Shown here: positions 30,848-40,742 of the stretch, in pieces
Layout of the letters: each line of letters starts with the position of its first letter
Position numbering within the stretch: the stretch's first letter is position 1
Program-made: the position numbers and the translations under genes
The notes under the pieces: model-generated
Seen by the model: only the letters and a program-made list of their open reading frames with translations
Database searches by the model: none
Told to the model about the DNA's origin: nothing
Assembly: GCA_015179045.1 (NCBI GenBank)
Contig: WHUZ01000016.1
Span: 248,001 to 312,000 of the forward strand
Length of the DNA stretch: 64,000 nt
Source: Kalaharituber pfeilii
Taxonomy: Eukaryota > Ascomycota > Pezizomycetes > Pezizales > Pezizaceae
Reading direction: 5' to 3'

Positions 30848-31490
30848 CGTAAACTGCCAAGGTTCCGCAGGAGTGAGGGGTAAAAGCAACACGTGATCCT
30901 ACATACCGCTGGCTTCGTACTCGGTAAATAATCTCCGCAAAACTGAATATCGCAAAAAACGTTGAGCATTCCCGAAATTGGTACATCTGGTACTTAAGCT
31001 CAGCATTGATATATAATCGGCTCACCGGAACTTCATGCTCCGGTCCACTCAGATAGAGCGACGCCTGCAATAACCCCAACAAACTTGTACAGTCAGATTG
31101 ACTTCAATGTCTCATATTGACAAGGCAGAGAAGCCGGAGCTCGTTTTCTGGTTGTGGGTTGCAACGAAAATGCCAAATAGGCTGTCAGAGGTACACCTTC
31201 CTGTCTGTTTTCGTTTTCGAATTTTAAGGCAATTGTGAGTGGAAGGTTTCGAAGGCATATGAGTTTGTAACCAAGATTGACCCAAGGGAATTGCAGCTCA
31301 TTTTGCCATCTTCTCCTCATTCTAAAGCAGACTCCGGTAAGTGGTATATCTCAACGAAGGGGGGGGCTAGCACACTATCTCAAGTGACTATCGCTAACCC
31401 TCTGCTATCACGGAATTTCAACTGAAGTGGGAAGCAAACAAAAGGAGACCCCGGCGCAAAGCGATGGACCGGATGACATTTTGTATGTGA
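30848..31490. other. Intergenic, probable promoter side of the UPF0303-like gene
   Basis: No supported gene. GT donor-like sites (for example GTAAGT at 31337 and GTATGT at 31482) occur ahead of the gene at 31508 and could belong to its 5' exon or UTR intron. Confidence 0.35.
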
Positions 31491-31507
31491 GTTTTCTGTT
31501 ATCATGA

Positions 31508-32107
31508 TTTCTTGCGATACTCCGGTCTCTCCTTCGACTCTCATTGACCCCCTATCACGAGCAGCCCATTCGTTCCCTTCTCCATCTAGAATCCAAACTT
31601 GCCCTCCCCAACTTCACCGCATCTACCGCCTACAGCCTCGGTACGACCATCCACAAACTCGGTACCGACATGTACCCCGCCTCAACCATCTTCATATCTA
31701 TCACTTCGGCCCTGACCTCCCCAGACGCGCCCCCGCTAATCCTATATCAATCCTGCACTGGCCCCGACTTCCGCCCAGATGATATGCACCGGCTTTTGCG
31801 AAAGCGCAACACAGTTTTACGGTTCGGCTGCAGCTCCTTCGTAATGAGGGAGAAAATGCGAAGGGAGGATCTGACTCTGGACGACAAAAAGAACGTTGAG
31901 CTGAGAAGCGACTCGCAGGGGCAACAACGGTTTGAGAGGACTTTCGGGGTGGATGGGAGATTGTTCGCAGCGAGTGGAGGAGGGGTACCGATTAGGGTAA
32001 AAGGCGTTGACGGTATTGTGGGAGTGGTGTGCGTGAGCGGGGTGACCCAAGCGGAGGATCATTATCTAGCAGTGATAGGGCTTTTGAGGGTCCAAGAGGG
32101 CATGTAA
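31508..32107 (+). CDS. UPF0303 / HbpS-like (DUF967) protein, 5' exon unresolved
   Basis: Strong match to the UPF0303 family (haem-degrading/HbpS-like fold; yeast Ybr137w is a relative, from memory). Diagnostic blocks in order: LHLESKLALPNFTASTAYSL, LRKRNTVLRFGCSSF (family RKRN.V.RF..SS), FGVDGRLFAASGGGVPIRVK and GVDGIVGVVCVSGVTQAEDH, end LLRVQEGM with stop at 32105-32107. The frame is closed by TGA at 31505-31507 and has no early ATG, so the true start lies in an upstream exon; a branch-like TTGAC followed by GAGCAG near 31545-31564 is a plausible acceptor. The C-terminal part is complete, with normal codon quality. Likely a cytosolic host gene; its biochemical role in fungi is not firmly established. 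Immediately downstream comes transposon-rich sequence. Confidence 0.85.
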   Translation, partial: FLAILRSLLRLSLTPYHEQPIRSLLHLESKLALPNFTASTAYSLGTTIHKLGTDMYPASTIFISITSALTSPDAPPLILYQSCTGPDFRPDDMHRLLRKRNTVLRFGCSSFVMREKMRREDLTLDDKKNVELRSDSQGQQRFERTFGVDGRLFAASGGGVPIRVKGVDGIVGVVCVSGVTQAEDHYLAVIGLLRVQEGM

Positions 32108-32328
32108 GGGGCAGGTTTTCCTGGTAGTAGAAGCGGAAGCTGAGACATGGCAAGTTCTGCATCATGCATAGGGTTCATGTCTGCTTACTTAGAGTGGGAG
32201 TTGAGAGAGCACGGATCTGTTGTGAGCTGTATACCTACTGTAATGTTTCATTAACGCACGCTACCGCGATATTGCGCACTTTCAGAATACCACAACAAGA
32301 AATTACCATGCGTGCAAATGACCCTCAA

Positions 32329-32546
32329 CAGAGTGTGGAAGCGGAGGTGGCCCGGGGGGAGGAGCACGTGAAGAGGCCTCCGAAAGGGAGAGAAGGGGAG
32401 AGAGATCCGTTGGGCGCGATGATAGAAATGCTAGGGGAGTAGGGGAGAGAAGGAGGGTCATGTGACGTAGAAAGTAGTCAGGTAGTACATCGCCATAGCC
32501 CGTGGGGCGGCAAGCGATCAATGATATAAAAAAAAAAAAAAAAAAA
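32329..32546 (+). mobile_element. 5'-truncated LINE, family A
   Basis: ORF2 end (..PLGAMIEMLGE, stop near 32440), 3' UTR, hairpin GCCCGTGGGGC at 32497, poly(A). Duplicated target ATGACCCTCAA at 32318-32328 and 32549-32559. Confidence 0.85.
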
Positions 32547-32559
32547 AAATGACCCTCAA

Positions 32560-33138
32560 GTAAGCTCAAATTAGAGCCGGAGCATGGGAGAATATGTTAA
32601 ATTGTTTTCCGCACATTTTCTACGCTTATTTGTGGGGTATTGATTTAGATGTTATTTGGGCACTTGAGTAGGGAGATAGGCAGGATGCAGTGATAGCGGA
32701 ATATAATAAGTATATCTATCAGATATAGATGATAACACGTGATGAGATAAGGAACAGCAGTAACGAGTACCGTAGTTGCAAGCACTATAGAGCTACATAG
32801 AGAGCTGGTGCATATCCTTAGTGCTCTTGATGCATAAAATATATAATAGTACCCAATGGCTCGAATCCACCAGTTAGTATTGCCATCACGCAGTTCAGAA
32901 AATGTTTATTATATATGTGTTTCTATTGTAGAGCTTGAGAGCATCTCCACAATGCTATTACACTACATGATAGCCCAGTGATCCTCTGCATATACGTCCG
33001 GGAATATGTTGGCTTAAATATGATAGTGCCGTTCTCTGCATAATGACCTGAGTGCTATCAAATATCCTGTACTTTCTGGGAATTGGTAACTCACTGTAAA
33101 CTGAGAACAAGAAGGGATCACTGTAGGCTTATTAACAC
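32560..33138. other. No gene; interior of inverted-repeat element
   Basis: The first ~100 bp mirror 40735-40820. The rest is AT-rich with no supported coding region. Confidence 0.45.
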
Positions 33139-33204
33139 CTTTTTTTTTTTTTTTTTTTTTTTTTGTCACATGACCCCGCATGCGGCTCTTCGCCATGGCA
33201 GGAC
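33139..33204 (-). mobile_element. Ultra-short B-type hairpin unit with poly(A)
   Basis: Minus strand GTCCTGCCATGGCGAAGAGC, CGCATGCGGGGTCATGTG, poly(A); 66 bp between perfect GCTTATTAACAC copies (33127-33138, 33205-33216). Confidence 0.9.
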
Positions 33205-33224
33205 GCTTATTAACACATGGTGAC

Positions 33225-33475
33225 TCAAAGTATGTCCAGCCTTGCGCAGTCTACGGGGATGTAGCAAAATGAGGGTGTAACTTAAGACAACGCTCGAAGC
33301 TTCACTATCTCTTGAGGTCAGAAGGCCCGCTTTATATAACCAGCTCCCTGTGCTTGCCTACTGTATATTCTATTGCTTATGCTATCTATGCCTAACAATC
33401 AATATCAGCGTCTTAGTAGCTGAGTCTGCGCACAACAAGCCTACGCGTACTCTTTTCCGGGTACCAACATTGTAG
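33225..33475 (-). repeat. LTR-like fragment related to 12119-12463
   Basis: GGTGTAACTTAAGACAACGC matches the inverted LTR/leader junction at 13550. A TTATATAACC box follows. Only part aligns by eye; ends not defined. Confidence 0.4.
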
Positions 33476-33843
33476 GGTAGGTATGATAAATTGTTAGTAC
33501 AGGCATATGGCAAGACAGGTTTTAAAGTGGACTAGTGACGTAAGTGCGTACCGGACTGGCTACCAAATATCGGTGATCTACTAGTTTGAATGCATGATTA
33601 ATCAATCAAGTTAAGTTAAAAAAATAAAAAAATGGAAAAAATAGAATCTGAATTAATGAGCAGATGAAGAAACAAAAATGAAATCTTGGGTTTCCTGTAC
33701 CTCCCTCTGTGATATTACTCGCTTATCAGTTCCGGTCACACTGCTAGTAGGCTTCGTCTTGCGCTGTCTCTTGCTCTTAGGATGTTACATTTGGAGTACA
33801 CTAGTCCCGATGCACAAGAGCTTATTCATTTGCAGTGCGGAGC

Positions 33844-33908
33844 TTTTTTTTTTTTTTTTTTTTTTCCATCACGCGACCCTGCATGCGGCTGTTCGCCATG
33901 GCAGGGCA
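33844..33908 (-). mobile_element. Ultra-short B-type hairpin unit with poly(A)
   Basis: 65 bp: minus strand TGCCCTGCCATGGCGAACAG, CCGCATGCAGGGTCGCGTG, poly(A). Duplication TGCGGAGC at 33836-33843 and 33909-33916. Confidence 0.85.
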
Positions 33909-33946
33909 TGCGGAGCATTTTGAGGGTGTGCAATTGAGGTGCAGGT

Positions 33947-34011
33947 ATCGCCATAGCCCTTACAGCGGCATGCGATAATTGATATCAAAAAAAAAAAAAA
34001 AAAAAAGGGTA
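33947..34011 (+). mobile_element. Ultra-short A-type hairpin unit with poly(A)
   Basis: ATCGCCATAGCCCTTACAGC, GGCATGCGATAATTGATATC and poly(A), only 30 bp from the preceding B unit. Possible duplication TGCAGGT (33940-33946, 34012-34018). Confidence 0.75.
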
Positions 34012-34166
34012 TGCAGGTGTAGGTAGTAAAAGCTTCAGGATATCCTGCAAAGGCTGACAATTTGGAAAGTGCTGTATGAGCTGCGCTGCTTTTACAGGCT
34101 TAAAAGTAAGCAAAGCGCTTTGCTTCTTCGCCAGAAAGGTTGGCATGATATTGCTCTGTTCAAATA

Positions 34167-34283
34167 GCGGGCCCCACATGTATTTACTGGTTGCGTTTAT
34201 TTCCTTTACTTTTAATAAAACCCTCGCCATAGCCCATAGGGCGGCACGCGAGTAATGATATAAAAAAAAAAAAAAAAAAAAAA
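34167..34283 (+). mobile_element. 5'-truncated half-LINE 3' UTR, A tail
   Basis: GCGGGCCCCACATGTATTTA.., matching the 3' UTR of the half-LINE at 35.85-35.97 kb, then hairpin and poly(A). Perfect 12-bp duplication TCTGTTCAAATA at 34155-34166 and 34284-34295. Confidence 0.85.
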
Positions 34284-34421
34284 TCTGTTCAAATAATTTT
34301 GTTCACATAACCCCGCATACAAGCTACAAGCCTACAAATCCAACACGACAACAACCACCACAGGACGAGCGTTTGGAAGCGACTCCACAACCACAACGCT
34401 CCCTCCGCTGAAACCTACATA

Positions 34422-34456
34422 GATCGAAAGCTCTCAGCGTGCTGAGCACTTTGATC
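34422..34456 (+). promoter_or_regulatory. Conserved 5' UTR stem-loop
   Basis: GATCGAAAGCTCTCAG and CTGAGCACTTTGATC form the stem. Third copy of the structure at 20057 and 25562. Confidence 0.7.
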
Positions 34457-34639
34457 TAATTTTCTTTCCCAAATACCCGACACTGCGGTTTTCCCCCGAG
34501 GGGCAAAATCGCAAGGAATCTTCAGCTCAACACCTCGTTGCCACCTCCATTGCCAATACATCTCCCACACCAACCCCTGGCCAAAAACCAATAGGAGACA
34601 CCGAAGACGACGCCAACACCCAATAAGATGCCTAGAAAG

Positions 34640-35826
34640 CCGAGGAGAGAATTTCACCCGACGAGATACCATTCTGGGGACAATTGAGAGAACGACTAGA
34701 ACTCGACCTAGGCACCATCGTCGGGTCGTTATGGAGGAACTACCAGGACCACGATCTGGGTACAAAAAACCCAACGAAGGGGTCGGTTCTAACAGTACGC
34801 TTCCTAGACGACACATGGAGCAGGGTGGAGATTTCCGCGGAAGATCAGGCCAGCCCCGCTCCCTCCCACCCGCCACCACCACCACCACCATTGGGAAGAC
34901 CGAGTCGCCAGAATGCCGATGGTGCGGAAGAGCCCTGGAAAATTGGGAACACTTACGGAAAGATTGCACCGTTTGGGAAAAAAAAATGGGGAGGAGCGGA
35001 AGGTATAAGACAGTTAGATAAGGAAAAGAACTTGGCGGAGATTCTCGAGTGGGCAGGGAAGGAGTAAGGGTTTCTACATACATTCTCTACTTTCCTATTC
35101 TATGTACTTAAACATCGTCATAGCCCATAGGGCGGCATACGATTAATGAAATAAAATAAAAAAAAAAAACCACCACCACCGCTACCGACGCTGGGGTTCA
35201 GCCCCATCACGAGCGTTCAGTCGGAGCCAGTGGAACCACCACCACCACCGCCACCATCGCCACCACCGCCAACGACGATGGGGTTCAGCCCGATCACGTG
35301 CACTCAGTCGGAGCCAATGGAAACTACACCCACCACACCTACAAGAAAGCGCAAAGGCAAAATGCCGTCCAACCAGGCCGCATACGCCATTAAGCGGGCG
35401 CTTACGGACATGGAGGCAAAGAAGATTGCCTCAACCGCTACACCGTCATCAAGCCTCCCCACCCCCGATGACACTACCCCAACACCCACCCCCCCGAAAC
35501 GTGCCCCCCCGAAACCCAGGAAAGCCACACCTAGCACCAAGACAAGCTCCCCCAGCCCCAACCCCGCCACCAGGAAAATAGGCATAGTCATTCACGGAAT
35601 CGCCCTGAGAAAGAAATTGGGGAAAGTCCGCAGATGGCTGGAGGAGGCAAACAAGGACATCGGCAAGACCACTGGGATTAGATGGCTGAGACACAAGACG
35701 CTGCTGCTGGAGGAAGGGAAGAAGACGAGCTCAGCCGTGGTATACCTGGAAAAAGAGGTCCAAACTGAGAGAGTGCGTTTGGGAGGGAAGTGGTTGAAGG
35801 CATGCCGGTACGAGTCGGAGAGATGA
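34640..35826 (+). pseudogene. Half-LINE ORF1, split by a LINE
   Basis: N-terminal region DEIPFWGQLRERLELDLGT..VLTVRFLDDTWSRVEIS leads to a Pro-rich stretch. The LINE at 34891-35168 splits the CCACCA repeat there. After it the frame continues with two copies of GFSPIT..QSEP, a Lys/Pro/Thr linker, and the conserved domain IVIHGIALRKKLGKVRRWLE..GIRWLRHKTLL..VRLGGKWLKACRYESER. The 198 codons from 35230 to the stop at 35824-35826 are uninterrupted. The upstream ATG region contains an in-frame TAG near 34628. Confidence 0.75.
34891..35168 (+). mobile_element. 5'-truncated LINE, family A, nested in half-LINE
   Basis: Starts at the finger (IGKTESPECRWCGRALENWE), ends ..LAEILEWAGKE (stop near 35067), hairpin GCCCATAGGGC at 35122, poly(A). 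The duplicated target is the ACCACCACCACC run (34878-34890, 35169-35180). Confidence 0.8.
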
Positions 35827-35968
35827 TAGACACGCTGGCCCCTGCACTCCACCCGCATCATGTACGAGTATCGCGGGTACCACATGTATTTAGTTACAGT
35901 TACTTCTTTTCTTTTCTTTTCTTTAATAAATACCTCGCCATAGCCCATAGGGCGGCATGCGAGTAATG

Positions 35969-36011
<43 letters not shown>

Positions 36012-36194
36012 CAAGCCTATGGCAGGGGCCAAAAAAAACATAGATTACCTCACTAGAATATGTGAAGTTGATAATCCAGCTGGCGCCGTTTGGCCATGGG
36101 TCAATAATCCAGCTGTTTGCAATGATCACGATCCGGCAGCTTGAGACATTGACGCTGTAGGTTCGATTGATGTAGTTAATAGCCATCTAGGATG

Positions 36195-36198
<4 letters not shown>

Positions 36199-36227
<29 letters not shown>

Positions 36228-36264
36228 CACGTGACCCCGCTTGTAGCTGTTCGCCATGGCAGGG
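36199..36264 (-). mobile_element. Ultra-short B-type hairpin unit with poly(A)
   Basis: Minus strand CCCTGCCATGGCGAACAGCT, ACAAGCGGGGTCACGTG and poly(A); 66 bp between perfect 15-bp copies of CATCTAGGATGAATT (36184-36198, 36265-36279). A C-type relic (CTACAAGCCTATGGCAGGGG) is at 36008-36030. Confidence 0.9.
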
Positions 36265-36279
36265 CATCTAGGATGAATT

Positions 36280-36959
36280 AAAGTGATTGGAATTGGTGTC
36301 CGCAATTCAAATAATGGTCCAAGCTTGTTGTGACATGGAAGCTTGTACTGGTACAGTAAGTAATACTACTCGTTACCAGCATTTAGTGCTGTAACATCAT
36401 GCCTTGGTTGAAATGCTGTGGCCACATTGCTATTGACCCAGGCTTCCAAGAGAAACGCTGCTGTTTTCCCTACAAAACTGTCCTCTCAAGAGAGAGGATA
36501 CCCTGCTGCCACACCAGGTCACTGACCTCTCGCACGGACTATGCCCAGCCTCCATTCTGCATCACTAAATGCCGGTAACAAAGTACCAACATTTGATCTA
36601 CCTACCCACAATGTTGGTACCTGTGTCACAGTGTCATGGCGTAAGGTTTATCGTCTAATGAGGTCCGGGAGCGGCAGGCAGAATCTTCCTGTCCGGAGAG
36701 GTTCCGCGTACCCTTGCCACTTAGTGGGGTAACTCCCTTGAGCATTCGCTCTGCTTGTGATATGCTTCCGTGATCTGACCTGTCAATTGTATTGCCCTGC
36801 TGTAGATATCCGTTGATCAGGCTGAATGATCACTAGCAGCCTTACGGGTCAACTCAGGTGAATACCCCCAGTCTCTCTGGCTAGACCCCGTGACAATAGG
36901 AAATTGTATATAGCCAATAGGTAGTTACTTATATGCTCCAAATAAAAGAAAGTAGTCAA
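36280..36959. other. No gene; contains a short palindrome
   Basis: No supported coding region. At 36591-36628 GTACCAACAT and ATGTTGGTAC form a 10-bp-arm inverted repeat; GGTACCAACATTG also occurs at 33460. Confidence 0.4.
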
Positions 36960-38780
36960 CCGGATCAAGGAAAAAGACGAGAACCTAGGGGCGTTTCGTA
37001 GAAGGCTTCCTACAGCCCACCCCCTTCAGGCTACACTGGGACGGGCAATACCACGCCGACTCCATCATGACGGACGGGACACCCTAGGGCTCCCCCCTAT
37101 ATCCGGCCCTATTCCTGGTAGGCATAAGCCCGGCGATCGAGTCGGCGGCATCCAGACACTTCACGAGGGCATACGTAGACGACATACACTGCATGATGTC
37201 CAGCAAGAACCTGAAGACCTCAAAGGCATGATCAGAGAACACCGCAGGAGCCTGAAAGCAGAGGTTGAAGAACACGGATACACGCTTGGACCCGAACAAG
37301 AGCGAGACCCTCATAATCGGGATCAAGGGCCCCAGCTACAGACTAGCCGGACTACAGGTCGACTGGGAACTTACGTTCCGAGAACACCACACCAAAAGGC
37401 TGAACCTAGGGAAAACTGCTTGGAACGTGGCATCCTGCCTGACAAAAATCACGCCAACCAAAAGACGCCAACTATACACATCCATAGCACGACCCATAGC
37501 AACATGGGGCTGCTGGGCATGGCTCAACAACAAATGGCCACACAAAACCTAAGAAGTGTAGAGAAATGGCAATACACAATAGCCAGAGCAATAACCAAAG
37601 CGCCATGGAGGACACGGAGAGACATAGTGGAGGGCCTAGCCAACCCGAAATCGATACGCACCTTCGCGGAAGGAGAACTCACAAGAACAGAAGCCAGGGC
37701 CCTCCGCTTTACCGAAGAAACGACAACGGACTACGGGGAAGAGACCAGACCGCTGAAGAGCTCCTTCGAGGGAGGCCAAACATTGTCACTCACCATCCTA
37801 CCCTTCCTGCCAGAGGACACGGACAAAGAAGAATGGGAACTACGCATCTCGGAACTAGAATACCAAGGATGGACAAGCGCGTACACGGATGGCAGCAGAA
37901 TAGAAGGCAGATCCGGGGCCGGCACATTTACCGAGACAACCACGACGTCTACCCACCTGGGCACCCGAGCCACAGTCAACGACCCGGAACTAATCGCGAT
38001 CGCAGAAGCCATGAGCCTGGACACGCCCGACCTACTCATCATCACGGACTCGCGCACGGTCATAGCCAGAATGGAAAAAATAGCCCGGGGCCTCCCAACA
38101 CCAGACGAAGCCACTAATGCCCTCAGGAGAGCATAGGAAGAAAGAGACAAGAACGGCAACAGAGAAATGGCAGTCCTTTGGGCCAAGACCCACACGGGCA
38201 TAAGGGGCAACACCGAAGCCGACAGGGCCGCCAAGATCGCCACCCACCTACAGTACCAGACCGAGACAGTCACAGAACCGGGCCTCATCCAAGAAGCCAA
38301 AGCCCAGAGAGCGAAAGAAAGGAACAGACTCAACCTGACTTACAGACCGTTGACAGGACTGGGAAAACACATAGACACCCTCGCAGGACTCCCAGGTGGA
38401 AAAGGACTCAGAGCCTGGAAATACAGAATAGGCAAAAGCGACAGCCCGGAGTGCTGCTGGTGCGGGGAACAGGAAGAAACAACCAAACACCTACTGGACG
38501 AGTGCCGCAGATGGAAACACGATATATAGCCAGGAGGCCGACAAGACATCGAAAAACCACCGAGGCAGGATGACGACCCAATCACTGCGCTGATGGAGCG
38601 CCTGGAGGACCACTGAGCACCCATTATCTTCATTATTTCCATTATTCTTAATTAGTTAGTCAGTTGACGGATGGGAGGTGACGCACACCTACTCTCTCAC
38701 TTCCATAGCCCATGGCGGCATGTGATCACTGATATATAAAAAAAAAAATTAAAAAAGAAAAAAAAAATATAATAAAAGCC
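36960..38780 (+). pseudogene. LINE family A, RT end to tail, stop-riddled
   Basis: Includes the end of the reverse transcriptase: GSPLYPALF and the catalytic YVDD box (about 37165), a connector with RSVEKWQYTIARAITKAPW, RNase H (SAYTDGSRIEGRSGAG, NDPELIAIA, LLIITDSR, VLWAKTHTG, NTEADRAAK), finger SPECCWCGEQEETTKHLLDEC, end ALMERLEDH (about 38618), 3' UTR, A-type tail and A-rich end. In-frame stops near 37084, 38134 and 38527 each fit CAG changed to TAG, and a frameshift lies near 37330-37480. The longest ORF2 piece of family A in the window. Confidence 0.8.
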
Positions 38781-40740
38781 TTTTTTTTTTTTTTTTTTTA
38801 TTTCACGTAACCCCGCTTGCAGCTGTTCGCCATGGCAGGGTCCCTAGACCAAAGTCCTTATGGCCCGGAGACAGGCACCTGTGCAACTACCTACAAATCA
38901 TCCCCTGTAAAAGCACACAACAATACCATGACCTCGGTGATGCGGAGGAAACACAAAGCGAAAGCCCAATCTCACAAGAGAACAATCAAGCATGAATACC
39001 CAAATATCCCCCCAGAAAATCAAGCAGTCATGTCCATCTCCTCCGCCTCCCTCCCCTTCCTCTTTCTATCCACCTCTGTGGTTCTATCCCAGTCATAATA
39101 ACAAGACTACAAGGGATAGCGAATGGAGACCTAACGCCAGAGGGGTCGGCGGAGTTTGTGAGGAGGCGGTGGGAAGAGAGGGTAGCCCGAGGGGAATATG
39201 ACGTTGCGGTGTTGTGGGTGAAATCGCACAGAGGAGTCAGGGGCAACGCCATGGCGGACATGGCGGCGAAGGTTGCCACAGCAATGCAATACCAGGATGA
39301 GACAGTGACAGAGGCGGGGATCAGACAGCAGGTCAAAGAGTGGAGAGCCGAGGAGAGAAAGAGATTGAAGTTGTCGTACAGACCACTGGAGTATCTAGGG
39401 AGCAGGAGAAGGGTATCCACTCTCGCGGGAATCTTGGGAAACAAGGGACTACGACAGTGGAGACACAAGATAGGGAAAGAGACTTCTCCCGAGTGCAGGT
39501 GGTGCGGAAGAGACTATGAAAATTTTGCGCACATCATGGGGGGGTGCGAGGTGTGGAGGAAGAGACTACCGAGAGGAGAGGAGGGACTAAGGGGGCCGAT
39601 AAGGGATGAGGGGGTTAGGGGGGAGAAATGACGCTGGCGGAGGTGATGGACTGGGCGGCAGAGTAGACGGAGTGGTGCAGGACACGCTCGATGTTGCGAC
39701 GTTGTTTTTTACTTTTTCTGTGATGTTATACTCTGTTTATTCGTTGTTATGTATTTAAATCCTCGCCATAGCCTACAAGGCGGCATGCGAGTAATGACAT
39801 AAAAAAAAAAAAAAAAAAAAAAAAAATATCCCAGTCATACAGGCACGAGTGGTGCCATTTGCCTGATAACTACACCTTCGCCAGTGTTGGACTATCTGAT
39901 TCTACCTCCCCCTCTAGATAGATAATAATCGAGCTAGTCTTCTTTCCCTTCCCCCTTTCTTTATTTACCAACCATCTTGCCGCAATAATCCTCCCCATCC
40001 ATAGGTTCGCCTTTTCCATCCAATCTCTTACTTTCCCAAGTTTCTTCATCACTGCTATTCCATGTACCATAACTGCTTGGCCAGATTGTAGGAGTCTTTC
40101 TTTTTGGGATATTCTTGCTTTCAGAGATGATGTTGGAGGCTTCTTTTCCTTCTGCTTTAGGGGGTGGGCACTGGACCCCCTTTCTGCACTTTTGAATTGG
40201 GGAGCGGTGGACTTTGTCTGGCTTTTTGGTGGTGCCATTGGAGGTAGGTCAGATTTCTTTGTCAGGGGTGTGTTTGGTAGAATGTGTTGAGAAACAATTG
40301 CTGCATATGACAGCGGAGGTGGTGTTTCTGGTGAAATGTGTTGTGAAACTATTGCTGCGTAGGACAGCGGAGGTGCTGTTTCTGGATCAGTCTGTGTAAT
40401 CCCTTCCTTTTGCACACAATGTCTCCAGCCTGCTACTTCCTCGTTGCAACTCTCTGCTCCTGCAATTGTTGCAAGTAGTACTACCGTCATGTGTAGGAGA
40501 TCGATGCGTATTAGGAACCTGCTCATTGGCTCGAAGTTTGGTGTTGTCTTCTAGTCTTCTATACATTTCTGGACGTGTTCAATAACATCTACCACTGCCC
40601 CAAGCATCTCAGTCATATTGACTCCACTGAGTCTTTCGCTGATCGACTTGAGTAACGGGGCCTCGAGGCGGGTACTTCTGGCTAACATTGTTTTGGCACC
40701 TGTATTCATATATGTGTTTTTAGGTGCTGGGCTGCCCTCC
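38781..40740 (-). mobile_element. Half-LINE, B tail, with nested LINE
   Basis: Minus strand: 5'-truncated within ORF1 (GSPAPKN at 40738), ORF1 to about 39850, 3' UTR, then B tail (CATGGCGAACAGCTGCAAGC, GGGGTTACGTG) and poly(A) at 38781. No ORF2. A LINE (39098-39826) sits in the 3' part. Flanks AATAAAAGCCT and AAATAAGCCT are a probable imperfect duplication. Confidence 0.75.
39098..39826 (+). mobile_element. 5'-truncated LINE, family A, young copy
   Basis: 729 bp, almost identical to 19231-19962. Differences seen: one A for G early (GCGAATGG) and one G fewer in the G-run near 39620, which shifts the last 20 codons. Perfect 13-bp duplication TATCCCAGTCATA (39085-39097, 39827-39839). Confidence 0.9.
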
Positions 40741-40742
40741 AA
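39850..40742 (-). pseudogene. Half-LINE ORF1 (B type)
   Basis: First piece (40742-40551) EGSPAPKN..LARSTRLEAPLLKSIS..MLGAVVDVIEHVQKC ends at a TAG. Second piece (40526-39870) has SYAAIVSQHISPETPPPLSY (the SYAAIVSQHI motif twice) and VMVHGIAVMKKLGKVRDWMEK..KTSSIIIYLEGEVES, closing near the LINE junction. Homologous to 24331-25515. Confidence 0.7.

Larger units (their letters stand above)
34345..35990 (+). mobile_element. Half-LINE, near full length, with nested LINE
   Basis: 5' UTR (AACCACCACAGGACGAG, hairpin 34422-34456, CCCCGAGGGG mini-hairpin), ORF1 from about 34630, interrupted at 34891-35168 by a LINE, ORF1 resumed to 35826, 3' UTR with four TTTTC repeats, A hairpin GCCCATAGGGC, and poly(A) of about 40. 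No ORF2. About 1.35 kb without the insertion. Just upstream (34297-34340) is a C-type tail relic. Confidence 0.8.

Noticed and set aside
34684..35067. Apparent fusion of ORF1 N-terminus with ORF2 finger
   Set aside because: The CCACCA duplication on both sides and the resumed ORF1 after the poly(A) show a nested LINE, not a fusion gene.
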